Source: Candidatus Avelusimicrobium faecicola
Lineage (GTDB): Bacteria; Elusimicrobiota; Elusimicrobia; Elusimicrobiales; Elusimicrobiaceae
Length of the DNA: 22,368 nt
Assembly: GCA_900540405.1 (NCBI GenBank)
Contig: UQFW01000021.1
Location: forward strand, 1-22,368
Reading direction: 5' to 3'
A program made the position numbers and the translations under genes. Below, one piece after another: positions 15,088 through 22,368 of this stretch (positions are counted from its first letter, which is position 1; every line of letters starts with the position of its first letter). Below the pieces are notes generated by a model, which saw only the letters and a program-made list of their open reading frames with translations, searched no databases and was not told the DNA's origin.

Positions 15088-16656
15088 TTACTCGGCCAGA
15101 ATGGTCGGTGTAATAAAGATTACTAAGTCCGTAGTGGATTTGGTCTTTTCCTTGCTGGTAAAGAGCCAACCCAATATCGGGATATCACCCAAAAGCGGTA
15201 CTTTGCGGGTGGAATCCGTTTCGCGGGAGCTAAGCAAGCCCCCAATTACCACGGTTTGACCGTTTTTCACACGCACCAGGGTAGATACGGCGCGGGTGGT
15301 GGGGTCTTTCGTGTTGCCGATACCGTCAGCCAAATCGGAATAAGACGGCTGGACGTACAGGGTCACATAGCCTTCGCGGTTTACCTGCGGGGTCACTTGC
15401 ATCGTCAACCCCACGTTGGCTCTTTCGGAGCTTTCGGATTGATAATCCCCGCTGCTGCCGGAAGAAGTGGTAAAACCTACGGTAGCTTGGGTGGTGGTCA
15501 TAATGGTAGCCGTTTTGTTGTTGACGGTCACCACTTTCGGTTTACCCAAGTATTTGGCTTCACCGCGGGTCAGCAGGCTTCTAAGCACCACTTTGAAAGC
15601 GGAGAAGTCCAACAAGCCGCCTTCATCTTCCTGGTCGCCGGAACCGGAGCCGGAACCAGAACCGGAGCCGGAGCCAGAGCCGGAACCACCGTTATTGAGG
15701 GAGTCTTTGCTCGGGAAAATCCAGCCCCAACCATGCACGCCTTTACCGCGGATGTAATCTTCGGTCACTTGGCGTTTCGGGCCGGTAAAGGTGACTAAAG
15801 AACCGTCACTGCCGCCGTATTCAAAGCCAATGTTCAGGCCGCTGGTTTTGTTGACTTCCACAATTTGCGCTTCAATCAAAATTTGAGGAGGACGAACATC
15901 CAATTCCGCCAAAATGTTTTCCACTTGCGGGAAAACTTCCGCCACGTCCGTAATAATTAACTTATTGGTGCGCGGGTCCACGGCGATACGGCCCACCGGG
16001 GAAAGCATGCTCTTGATAATAGAGATAATTTCCGCCTGGCCGGAATAGGCATCCTGACCGGAACTGCCGGTGCCGGTGTCCTGCGAAATATTGTTGGACG
16101 AGCTGTAATTGCTCATGTTGCTACCGCTGGAAATTTGCGGCAGAACGCTTTGCTTTTCACTGCTGGCAGAACCCATGCCCTGCAAAGAAATATAGCTGAG
16201 CGTGTAGATTTTGGTAATGGTATCCGGCGCGTCGTTAGAGCGTTTGGTGACCACATAGCTTTCGCTCTTGCCGATGCGCTGGTAGGTTAACCCGTGTACG
16301 CGCAACAACGTATCCAACGCTTCCCGCACAGTCACTTTAGTCAAAGAGGCCGTCACTTTTTTATTGGCGAATTCTTCGCTCATAATAAAGTTAATGCGGG
16401 CCTGCGTGGTAATGCTGTTCAAGAACGCCGATATCGGCACGTTGGATACTCTGATAGACACGGTGCGGTCTAACGGAGAAGCCTGTTCGGCTGTCTTGTA
16501 CAAATCGGGTTCCCCGGTCATTTTGACCGTCTCTTCCGCCGTCAGCGTGACGGTGTCATCGCTAGGGAGAGACTGCCGGGCTTGCTGCGCGCTAACAGAC
16601 GTAGCCAAACCCATGGCCAAAACCAAAGCCAGAAAACCTTCTAAACGATTTTTCAT
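15088..16656 (-). CDS. pilQ: Outer-membrane secretin PilQ/GspD/MshL
   Basis: 522 residues, short for PilQ and without AMIN domains. The signal peptide (about 1-23) ends VSA-Q. An STN-type N0 domain (about 65-140) is followed by one N1/NolW-like domain (about 147-255) interrupted by a Ser/Asn/Gly-rich loop (162-206). The secretin domain runs from about 256 to the end and contains VPLLGDIPILGWLF (486-499), the family signature. Within the barrel, residues 323-340 are a Gly-Ser dipeptide repeat between the GWGWIFPS segment and the acidic QEDEGG. AGGAGG stands before the ATG. It makes the outer-membrane gate of the pilus. The short build is closest to MshL-type secretins. Confidence 0.93.
   Translation of the reverse strand: MKNRLEGFLALVLAMGLATSVSAQQARQSLPSDDTVTLTAEETVKMTGEPDLYKTAEQASPLDRTVSIRVSNVPISAFLNSITTQARINFIMSEEFANKKVTASLTKVTVREALDTLLRVHGLTYQRIGKSESYVVTKRSNDAPDTITKIYTLSYISLQGMGSASSEKQSVLPQISSGSNMSNYSSSNNISQDTGTGSSGQDAYSGQAEIISIIKSMLSPVGRIAVDPRTNKLIITDVAEVFPQVENILAELDVRPPQILIEAQIVEVNKTSGLNIGFEYGGSDGSLVTFTGPKRQVTEDYIRGKGVHGWGWIFPSKDSLNNGGSGSGSGSGSGSGSGSGDQEDEGGLLDFSAFKVVLRSLLTRGEAKYLGKPKVVTVNNKTATIMTTTQATVGFTTSSGSSGDYQSESSERANVGLTMQVTPQVNREGYVTLYVQPSYSDLADGIGNTKDPTTRAVSTLVRVKNGQTVVIGGLLSSRETDSTRKVPLLGDIPILGWLFTSKEKTKSTTDLVIFITPTILAE
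15637..15690 (-). repeat. Hexanucleotide-like (Gly-Ser)n repeat inside the secretin gene
   Basis: GG followed by eight Ser-Gly pairs (residues 323-340) is encoded by imperfect GGCTCC/GGTTCC-type units. The run is a multiple of six bases, so gain or loss of units would keep the frame and only change linker length. Confidence 0.85.
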
Positions 16657-16700
16657 CTATCCTCCTAATTTGCTTTTTGTAAATTACTAAATTACTGCAA

Positions 16701-17255
16701 CTACTTTAACTGAACTTTCTTCTTAAATTTATGGCCTTTATACAAGAATACCACTTCTTCGTTGCGTACGTCTACAATTTTTGCACCCTTGTAAACTTTA
16801 CCAACCGTGTATATCTTATCGCCGATAAACACTTCCTTGCCAATAATACCGCCTATGCGGATTTTATTGCGGACCTCAATGGTGGGGTCTTTAATGCGCG
16901 CAAGTTCCAACTGGCGGCGCCGTTCGGCTTCTTCGCGTTTGCGGCGTTCTTCGGCCAATTTGCGTTGGCGCTCCGCTTCCAAAGCGGCCAAGCGCTGGCG
17001 CTCGCGGTATTGTAATAGCAAGAAATCATCCGGGGACAGGGTGGGGTCCCGCTGGTTTTTGGGATTATACACAATTTTATTTTGGTTTTCTTTCGCGGCT
17101 TTTTCGGCCACATCATCCCGTTGGGTGACAAACCCTTCCCCGTTTTCATCCACACTGGCCGGCATGGCAGGCGCCGGAGGAACCCCCTGCGCGTGTGCCG
17201 CCCCCATGGCGAATACGGTTAAAAAGCTAATAACCAGAATTTTATTCTTCATCAT
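16701..17255 (-). CDS. pilP: PilP/GspC/MshK-like periplasmic alignment protein
   Basis: 184 residues. The signal peptide (about 1-22) ends AHA-Q and has no lipobox Cys, unlike classical PilP lipoproteins. A linker with NPKNQRDPTLSPDDF recalls the RDPF motif of PilP. A highly charged coiled coil (about 80-120, Arg/Glu/Ala-rich) leads into the C-terminal beta domain (about 124-184; IRIGGIIGKEVFIGDKIYTV) resembling the PilP/GspC homology region that docks on the secretin N domains. The start is ATGATG; the first ATG overlaps the pilO stop by one base (TAATG), so translation is coupled. Position between pilO and the secretin supports the call. Confidence 0.75.
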   Translation of the reverse strand: MMKNKILVISFLTVFAMGAAHAQGVPPAPAMPASVDENGEGFVTQRDDVAEKAAKENQNKIVYNPKNQRDPTLSPDDFLLLQYRERQRLAALEAERQRKLAEERRKREEAERRRQLELARIKDPTIEVRNKIRIGGIIGKEVFIGDKIYTVGKVYKGAKIVDVRNEEVVFLYKGHKFKKKVQLK

Positions 17256-17878
17256 TAATTACCCCCCTGGTCTTTGAACAATTTAGGCGCCAGTTTTTCT
17301 TTGGGGAACAAGGTATTAACCTTTAATTTAATTTTATTTTGGCCCAACATATTGCTTTCGTTGAGTTTTTCCAAAGAAAATTCGGAAATACGCAAATATT
17401 CCGGCCGGTTTTCCACCGAGGCAATCAACTGGGCAAATTCCAACCAAGAAGCATTGCTGGCCACCTCTAAATTCGCCAACGTATAGTTGGGGTTCGTGGT
17501 GTTTTCCGCTTGCGTGCCGGAAAATTTAGGCGTCAATTTGGCTTGTGCAAACACATCCAAAATTTGCGTCATTAACCATTCGCTTTTAGAGGCCGTATCC
17601 GGGAAGCGCGGCTCCAACTCCAGCAAGCGTTTTTTGCTGGCCATATATTCCTGCTCGTTGGTTTGTTGGGAGCGGATGGCGTCCATTTGCCCGCGGTAAT
17701 TATTAATTTTTTGTTGGAACGAGTTGTTAAAATAGCGGAACACCAAAAATATCGCTATAATTACCACCAACTGTTTGGCAAACAATTTTACGTTGCCTTC
17801 TTGCAACACTAACTGCATATCCTTAAAGCCTTTTTCTATGGAGGCTTTTATTTTATTCACTTGTGCATTAGCGGACAT
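17255..17878 (-). CDS. pilO: PilO/MshJ-like inner-membrane pilus assembly protein
   Basis: 207 residues. The frame is open to 18001, but those 41 codons overlap the PilM gene. The ATG at 17878 has AGGAGG upstream and gives a usual PilO layout. A short cytosolic N-terminus precedes one transmembrane segment (about 32-50), then a coiled coil (about 52-90) and a ferredoxin-like periplasmic domain with WLEFAQLIASVENRPEYLRI (146-165), typical of PilO. It forms the alignment complex with PilN and PilP. It overlaps the upstream pilM-pilN fusion gene by 11 nt, indicating coupled translation. Confidence 0.85.
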   Translation of the reverse strand: MSANAQVNKIKASIEKGFKDMQLVLQEGNVKLFAKQLVVIIAIFLVFRYFNNSFQQKINNYRGQMDAIRSQQTNEQEYMASKKRLLELEPRFPDTASKSEWLMTQILDVFAQAKLTPKFSGTQAENTTNPNYTLANLEVASNASWLEFAQLIASVENRPEYLRISEFSLEKLNESNMLGQNKIKLKVNTLFPKEKLAPKLFKDQGGN

Positions 17879-19523
17879 ATTTTTCCTCCTCTTTGCCACA
17901 TTCCAGCGAGAAGGTGGTTTCGTTAGATGCTTTTTTAGCGGTAGCATCCTTGGCGCGGGGCTTGTCAAAATTATCGTCCGATTCATCCTGCACGGAGACA
18001 TCCTGATACGAAATTTGCGCTTCCTGCCCGCAAATAGAGCTTATTAAAGGCATTTCCATCAAGGCGCGGCGGTATTTATCGCCCAAAGCCAAATCGGCCT
18101 GGCCGTCCCCGCCCGATTTAATGGAGCCGGTTATCTTAAAAGAGCGGGTTTTGCCGGATTCCGCCGGGAATTTATCTTTATATTCCATTTTGGTAATCCA
18201 TACTTCCGCCGGGATAGCATCCACAAATTCCACCAATAAGGGCGTAATCGGGTTGCTTTTTAAGAACTTTTCCAGGTTGGAGTTTTGGCTCTTAATCTGC
18301 GACAAGTTATTAGAAATTTGAGAAGCCGTTAAGCCTTCAAAATCTTTCACCGGGTTGGCGTTAGTGGCTTTGACATGTTTAAGCTGGGATTCCGTCTTCT
18401 GCACGCCGAAATACCCTTTTACAATCATAATCAGAAATACGGCCACTACTAATACCGCAATTTTCCACGCCATAAGCGCCGCGTTAAATTCGTAATCGCT
18501 CAACCGGGAGCCTTTTACAAAGTCCAAATCCGGGGCTTTGGAATCATAGAATTTGCCACTGGCCCCAATAGCGGATACTTCCCCCGCCGATTTGGTTTCA
18601 ATGCCGTACACTTCCGTTAAATTCCATTTGCGTACCGGTTTTTTGGAATCGGCTTCCAGCGCGGTAATCCAGTTGTCTACATCGTGCCCCACGATAACCG
18701 CTTCTTCAAAGGGGTCTTTTTCCAACTGTTTGGCAATAAATTCCGTGCAGTTGGTAATTTCAAAGCGGCGGCGTTCGGCCGGTAAAGAGCCGGATATTTC
18801 CACCTCGCGCAACAGCACGGGCGCGCCTTCGTTCAAAAAGACGAAACTGGCCAAATCTTTCCCGAAGAAAGAATAAATGCGGCCCCCGTTGCCAATGGCT
18901 TCTTTATCGCTGGCGTCAAACGCGCGGCTTAAAGACAAGACGGACGGCTCCACCGATACCAGTTCCAACCCCGCCGAGCGCAAGCCTTTGGATAAGCGTT
19001 CCAAAATGACTTTGCTGGTCATGGCAAAAACCACGCCCATCTTTTTTTGCTTAGTGGCGGCAGTTTCAAACTCGTACACATGGTACGCGTATTCGCCTTT
19101 TTCAAACGGGAAATGGATATATTTACGCGCTTGTAAAGGGATACTGGTTTTCCAGTTTTTGCGTTCAATAACCGTAGGAATTACAAAGTGGCGCAACAAA
19201 CAAAACGGCGAGGCCAAGCTGACCACCACTTTGTTGGTTTTCCATTTTTTGCGGCTGGCCACTTTGGTTAAAGATTCCAGCCAGTTATCCATTTGGAAAT
19301 ACGTTTCGTTCAAATCCAACGGTTTAAGTTGGGTGCGGTCCACATCACTTACCGGCACGCGCAGGAGGGATTCCAAAACAGTCCCGCCGTCCTTTTGGGA
19401 GGTCTGCGCAATATACATCTCGTCCAGGCCGATATAAAGGCCCAGGCAATCCGGGTGGGCCTTCATATTTTTGCCTATCAGTGTTTCCGCAAGTTTAGAA
19501 TTTGCAAGGTTAAAATTTGCCAT
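17868..19523 (-). CDS. pilM: PilM-PilN fusion (GspL/MshI-like)
   Basis: 551 residues. Residues about 22-320 look like the actin-like PilM/GspL cytosolic domain (GLYIGLDEMYIAQ near the start; VVVSLASPFCLLRHFVIP at 99-116; LVSVEPSVLSLSRAF at 188-202). One transmembrane helix follows at about 352-369. Then comes a PilN-like part: coiled coil (about 375-425) and a small periplasmic domain with LLVEFVDAIPAEVWITKMEY. The C-terminal tail (about 510-551) is charged and has one Cys. In most type IVa systems PilM and PilN are separate; here no separate pilN lies before pilO, so the fusion does both jobs, as GspL does. AAGGA lies 10 nt before the ATG. Confidence 0.85.
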   Translation of the reverse strand: MANFNLANSKLAETLIGKNMKAHPDCLGLYIGLDEMYIAQTSQKDGGTVLESLLRVPVSDVDRTQLKPLDLNETYFQMDNWLESLTKVASRKKWKTNKVVVSLASPFCLLRHFVIPTVIERKNWKTSIPLQARKYIHFPFEKGEYAYHVYEFETAATKQKKMGVVFAMTSKVILERLSKGLRSAGLELVSVEPSVLSLSRAFDASDKEAIGNGGRIYSFFGKDLASFVFLNEGAPVLLREVEISGSLPAERRRFEITNCTEFIAKQLEKDPFEEAVIVGHDVDNWITALEADSKKPVRKWNLTEVYGIETKSAGEVSAIGASGKFYDSKAPDLDFVKGSRLSDYEFNAALMAWKIAVLVVAVFLIMIVKGYFGVQKTESQLKHVKATNANPVKDFEGLTASQISNNLSQIKSQNSNLEKFLKSNPITPLLVEFVDAIPAEVWITKMEYKDKFPAESGKTRSFKITGSIKSGGDGQADLALGDKYRRALMEMPLISSICGQEAQISYQDVSVQDESDDNFDKPRAKDATAKKASNETTFSLECGKEEEKYVR

Positions 19524-19535
19524 GTCTAAAAATCC

Positions 19536-21548
19536 TTATTGTTGGGCGGATGATGCGTCGTACTGGTCGTACGGCATATCATACGGGTTATTATTAGCGG
19601 TGGTTCCATACGGGTCGGCCGCGGTACCGGCTACGGGTGCAGCATCATACGGATTGGCCGTAGTGGTAGTTTCCGGCGCGCCGTAAGCGCTGGGGTCCGT
19701 GGGCATAGGCGCGGCAGACGCATCATCCAACGCACCGGCCGGCAACGTTTCTTCGTAAATATTTACGGTAGATTTGTTGGTCGGGCCCGTGACGTTTACC
19801 GTATCGGTCGTTTGCGCCACCGGTTCTTCGGCTTTTTCCACTTTGGGTGCCATCATTACACGGCCGGGTTTCGTCCACAAGCGGGCCGTTTTGTAATTGC
19901 ATTTGGTGCAGAGCGATTTTTCATCGGCCACGGCGGCTTTTTGGGTACCGCATTTTACGGTGATACGTCTTCTCAAAGTTTTCTTTTCACCGGTGGAATC
20001 CGTGACGGTCAACACCAACGTATATTTACCACATTCCAGTTCCGGCCCGATAATCCCTTTGCGGGCGTTCCACAAAATTTGGTGGTAAACCGGCGCAAAG
20101 CCTTCCAGCTGGCGCACCACATAGTATTTGCCGTCTTTGGCGTGTTGCACTACTTGGAACGTCCAGTTAGACACAGGGTTTACCGTTTCAATCACGGAGA
20201 AATCCACCGCGAACGCTTCCCCTTTGGAGGGGTCAATTTCGTTAGAAACCGGCACTACCGCCATGCTGAGCAGCGGCTGTTTGGAAATTTGGTTCGCCTG
20301 CGCAATAGCGCTGGGCAAATCGGAATCAAAATCAAACACAATGGAAAGCCCTTCCAAATTGGCAAATTGGGCCGGGGGTTCCTGGTCATACAAGCCCATA
20401 TTGTAGCCGATTTTGCCGGAAGAAATACCTTTGTGTACAAAGTAAGAGTTCAGGGCCATCGCTTGGCGGATACCGCCCAAAGTGACGTCATCCGTATACG
20501 AGCCGGCCGGCAAAATAATATAGCTGGCACCTTGGGTCAACGCCATCAAGGAATAAATATCGTCCAACAACGGTTGGGCAGACAAGTTAAAGCGGGTCCC
20601 TTGGAAAATCACATCTCCGTCAATATCAATGGCATCCGGCAAGTCATTGCGGAAATAAATGCGCACCCCTTTGGTATTGCGGATACGTTCAATTACAGCG
20701 GCTTTCATGCTGTCCAGTTTTTGCTGGCTGTACAGTTCGCGCGCTTTCAAAGCGTCCGGAGAAACTAAATCCGTATAAGTAGAGTTGGAAGATTGAGCCG
20801 TTGCGGCGGTTGCGGCGTCGTCTTCATCTTCGTCATCTTGGGCAACGGCAACAGGCGCGGCGGCCAGCGTTTGGGCGGCGTCGTTAGCCGTATTTTGTGC
20901 AACGGCTTGCGTTTCTTCCGCGGCGGTTTGGGCGGAGGCTTGCGTTTCTTCCGCAACAGTTTGGGCGGAGGCTTGCGCATCTTCTACCGCGGCGGTGGCA
21001 TCTTCGCGCACTTGGGCCGCATCCTGCTTGGCTTGCGCTTTAGCGGCGTTTACTTCGTCCTTGGTTTGCTGGGCAATCGCCTTGGCATCTTCCGCGGCCG
21101 CTTGGGAATCCTCCGCCACGGCATTGGCTACCGTGCGGGCTTCCAAACTGGCTTCCGTGATGTCGTCTGCGGCGGCAGTACGTTGCAACAGCATATCCTG
21201 CTGTGCTTGGGCTTCGGCGGCGGTTTGCGCATCAGAAAGACGTTTTACTTCCCCTTCCTTAAAAGCCACGTCCACTTCCACCGGGTTTTGGATACCGCCA
21301 ACACGGTTATGAATCATGTTGACGTATTTATTGGCCTCGGCCACCTGTTTACGGTTGCCGGAAAGCAGTACGTCAATAAAATACTCCATGGCTTCGTCGT
21401 TCTTTTCCTGCTCAAACAACGCTTTACCCTTTTCCAGTTGTTTTTCCGGCGAAGTAGCCGCAAACAACGGCGCATTATCACCCACGAGTGATAAGAACAT
21501 AAAAGCAGCAACCAAAGTTGCACTTAAATATTTGTTTATTTTTATCAT
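19536..21548 (-). CDS. Exported protein with hendecad coiled coil, OmpA-like and Ig-like domains
   Basis: 670 residues; no named family recognised. The signal peptide (about 1-31) ends LFAA-T. A TPR-like helical pair (about 33-85) is followed by an Ala/Gln/Glu/Asp-rich region (about 105-235) with 11-residue repeats (186-218), then an acidic break. Residues about 293-385 follow the OmpA/MotB pattern: VIFQGTRFNLSAQPLLDDI, then LPAGSYTDD and GGIRQAMALNSYFVHKGI. The Asp and Arg that would bind peptidoglycan appear kept (TDD, IRQA). An Ig-like beta domain follows (about 440-535; GKYTLVLTVTDSTGEKKTL), a four-Cys patch (506, 534, 547, 550), and a tail with NPYD/DPYG repeats. It is the first gene after a strong promoter and stands before the PilM-N fusion. 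It may anchor the secretin or pilus base to the cell wall (inference). Confidence 0.8.
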   Translation of the reverse strand: MIKINKYLSATLVAAFMFLSLVGDNAPLFAATSPEKQLEKGKALFEQEKNDEAMEYFIDVLLSGNRKQVAEANKYVNMIHNRVGGIQNPVEVDVAFKEGEVKRLSDAQTAAEAQAQQDMLLQRTAAADDITEASLEARTVANAVAEDSQAAAEDAKAIAQQTKDEVNAAKAQAKQDAAQVREDATAAVEDAQASAQTVAEETQASAQTAAEETQAVAQNTANDAAQTLAAAPVAVAQDDEDEDDAATAATAQSSNSTYTDLVSPDALKARELYSQQKLDSMKAAVIERIRNTKGVRIYFRNDLPDAIDIDGDVIFQGTRFNLSAQPLLDDIYSLMALTQGASYIILPAGSYTDDVTLGGIRQAMALNSYFVHKGISSGKIGYNMGLYDQEPPAQFANLEGLSIVFDFDSDLPSAIAQANQISKQPLLSMAVVPVSNEIDPSKGEAFAVDFSVIETVNPVSNWTFQVVQHAKDGKYYVVRQLEGFAPVYHQILWNARKGIIGPELECGKYTLVLTVTDSTGEKKTLRRRITVKCGTQKAAVADEKSLCTKCNYKTARLWTKPGRVMMAPKVEKAEEPVAQTTDTVNVTGPTNKSTVNIYEETLPAGALDDASAAPMPTDPSAYGAPETTTTANPYDAAPVAGTAADPYGTTANNNPYDMPYDQYDASSAQQ
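20895..20993 (-). repeat. Three 33-bp tandem repeats (11-residue coiled-coil units)
   Basis: Residues 186-218 of the exported OmpA-like protein read AAVEDAQASAQ, TVAEETQASAQ and TAAEETQAVAQ, three consecutive 11-residue units. On the plus strand the units share GTTTGGGCGGAGGCTTGCG. An 11-residue (hendecad) period suits a right-handed or straight coiled coil. Confidence 0.8.
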
Positions 21549-21616
21549 AGATTCACTTGCCCTTGTAATAAAGGTATCCTTTTTTTGTACACATTTACAA
21601 CATAACAGATAATAGA

Positions 21617-21644
21617 ATTATAGCAATTTAGCGGCGTTTGTAAA
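21617..21644 (-). promoter_or_regulatory. Main promoter of the pilus assembly operon
   Basis: On the minus strand, TTTACA (21639-21644), a 16-nt spacer and a perfect TATAAT (21617-21622), with TGC just before it (extended -10). The predicted start near 21610 gives a leader of about 60 nt. That leader holds a small AAAGG-ATA-CCTTT hairpin before the ATG at 21548. Confidence 0.8.
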
Positions 21645-21684
21645 GTTATTTTTTATTCTCTCCCAGCCGCCGGACCCTAAAAAG

Positions 21685-22368
21685 CTATTTTTTACCCAGG
21701 GCCGCCAAGCGTTTGGTAGCCGTGGGGTTTTCCGGGTAATAGAACAACGCGCTTTTTAAGTAATAGACGGCATCCTGCGTTTGTTCCGCCCGGTACAGCA
21801 AGGAAGACAACGCCAAATTGGCCGATAAATCTTCCGGGTGTTCTTTCAGTACGCCTTCCAACAATTCCTTGGATTTTAAGGCATTCCCCGCCTGGTTGAA
21901 ATACAACGCCAACAAAACGGGGCCGTTGGTATCGTTTGGAAAATCTTTTATATACGCTTCAATATCCGTGCGCAATTTGCGCCGGCCGGAAACGGATTGG
22001 CTCCAATAATTAGCCGCCTTAACATGCAAATCCTGTATTCTTTGCGCCTGGGCGGCAATAGGGGGCAGGGTCTCCTGCGTTTTTTTGTAGAGCCGTTTTA
22101 GGTTCTGCAATAACGTGCGGTCCAGCGTATCGGCCGTCAGCCCGCGCTTATATAAATTTTTGGCAAATTCCGTTTCGTCCCGCTTTACATAAATATCGCC
22201 CAGCGTAGTCCACAATTCCGCCGCATACGGGAACAAGTGTACCCCGCGGTCTAATAATTTCAAGTTATCGTCGTTGGCATAAATGACATCTTGGCGGATA
22301 AGGGAGCCCAACATCACATACGCGCGCAAATTAAACGGACTTAATTTTAAGTGTTCCGTTAAATAGCG
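21685..22368 (-). CDS. TPR-repeat protein (partial, 5' end off window)
   Basis: 228 codons are visible. The frame stays open to the last base of the window, so the TTG at 22329 is probably internal. The sequence is helical with several tetratricopeptide units: AELWTTLGDIYVKRDETEFA, then VLLALYFNQAGNALKSKELL, LSANLALSSLLYRAEQTQDA and a final YYLKSALFYYPENPTATKRL. TPR proteins are binding scaffolds. In pilus loci they act as PilF/MshN-type assembly factors, which this could be because it lies directly upstream of the assembly operon. The strong promoter follows within 80 nt, and no clear terminator is seen between, so read-through is possible. Confidence 0.8.
   Translation of the reverse strand, partial: RYLTEHLKLSPFNLRAYVMLGSLIRQDVIYANDDNLKLLDRGVHLFPYAAELWTTLGDIYVKRDETEFAKNLYKRGLTADTLDRTLLQNLKRLYKKTQETLPPIAAQAQRIQDLHVKAANYWSQSVSGRRKLRTDIEAYIKDFPNDTNGPVLLALYFNQAGNALKSKELLEGVLKEHPEDLSANLALSSLLYRAEQTQDAVYYLKSALFYYPENPTATKRLAALGKK

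Noticed and set aside
17879..18001. Longer start for PilO
   Set aside because: The extra 41 residues overlap PilM-N coding sequence and look like an out-of-frame shadow; the ATG at 17878 has AGGAGG.
20794..21493. Long plus-strand frames over the Ala-rich coiled coil
   Set aside because: Antisense frames stay open because of the repeated GCN codons; they have no ribosome site or domain.
21645..21684. Terminator after the TPR gene
   Set aside because: Only a 4-bp stem (CCGG.. with CUGG) and no U tract; not supported.
22330..22368. TTG at 22329 as the true start of the TPR gene
   Set aside because: The frame continues open and TPR-like to the window edge, so the gene is cut by the window.
1..22368. 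CRISPR arrays, insertion sequences, integrases or prophage genes
   Set aside because: No spaced direct repeats, terminal inverted repeats, transposase or phage-like proteins were seen; the repeats present are within coding genes.

Overview
The window reads as a chromosomal segment of a Gram-negative bacterium: it has a secretin, inner-membrane PilM/N/O/P-type assembly proteins and an OmpA-like periplasmic protein. The compact gene spacing, an unadenylylated-type GlnA and a locus rich in cysteine-bearing type IV pilin-like proteins suggest an Elusimicrobiota-like lineage. That placement is inference from gene style and could not be tested here.

Left part (1-6883), housekeeping and small accessory genes. 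On the minus strand, from right to left, are clpP (ATG at 4212, strong promoter and terminator), lon (with an unusual Lys/Ala-rich C-terminal tail, own promoter and terminator), tRNA-Gly(CCC), and 15 nt after it a membrane-anchored CBM48-like protein that runs off the left edge. On the plus strand are an exported protein with four CxxC-x9-C-x6/7-C modules in an ABAB order (4418-5290) and glnA (5409-6761), each with its own promoter and terminator. Two terminators back to back at 6784-6859 separate glnA from the converging operon on its right.

Right part (6884-22368), one long minus-strand pilus/type II secretion-like locus of about 15 kb. In transcription order: a TPR protein (cut by the right edge), a strong extended -10 promoter (21617-21644), an OmpA-like/Ig-like secreted protein, a PilM-PilN fusion, PilO, PilP, a secretin, a PilB/GspE/MshE ATPase, a PilC/GspF platform protein, a first pilin, an internal promoter candidate (11461-11489), two more pilins, three minor pseudopilins (GspI/PilV-like, GspJ/PilW-like, GspK/PilX-like) and finally an exported HExxH metalloprotease-like protein. 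Genes overlap or lie within a few tens of bases of each other, and no convincing terminator is seen between 21548 and 6860.

The order closely resembles the MSHA pilus locus (mshI-J-K-L-E-G, then mshB-A-C-D-O-P-Q), including a possible split into an assembly operon and a pilin operon. The peptidase-MA-like gene sits where mshQ would be, and the OmpA-like protein precedes the assembly genes. No prepilin peptidase, PilT retraction ATPase, mshM or mshN is in the window. The points most worth following are the pilus locus with its two accessory proteins, the ABAB cysteine-module protein and the histone-like tail on Lon.
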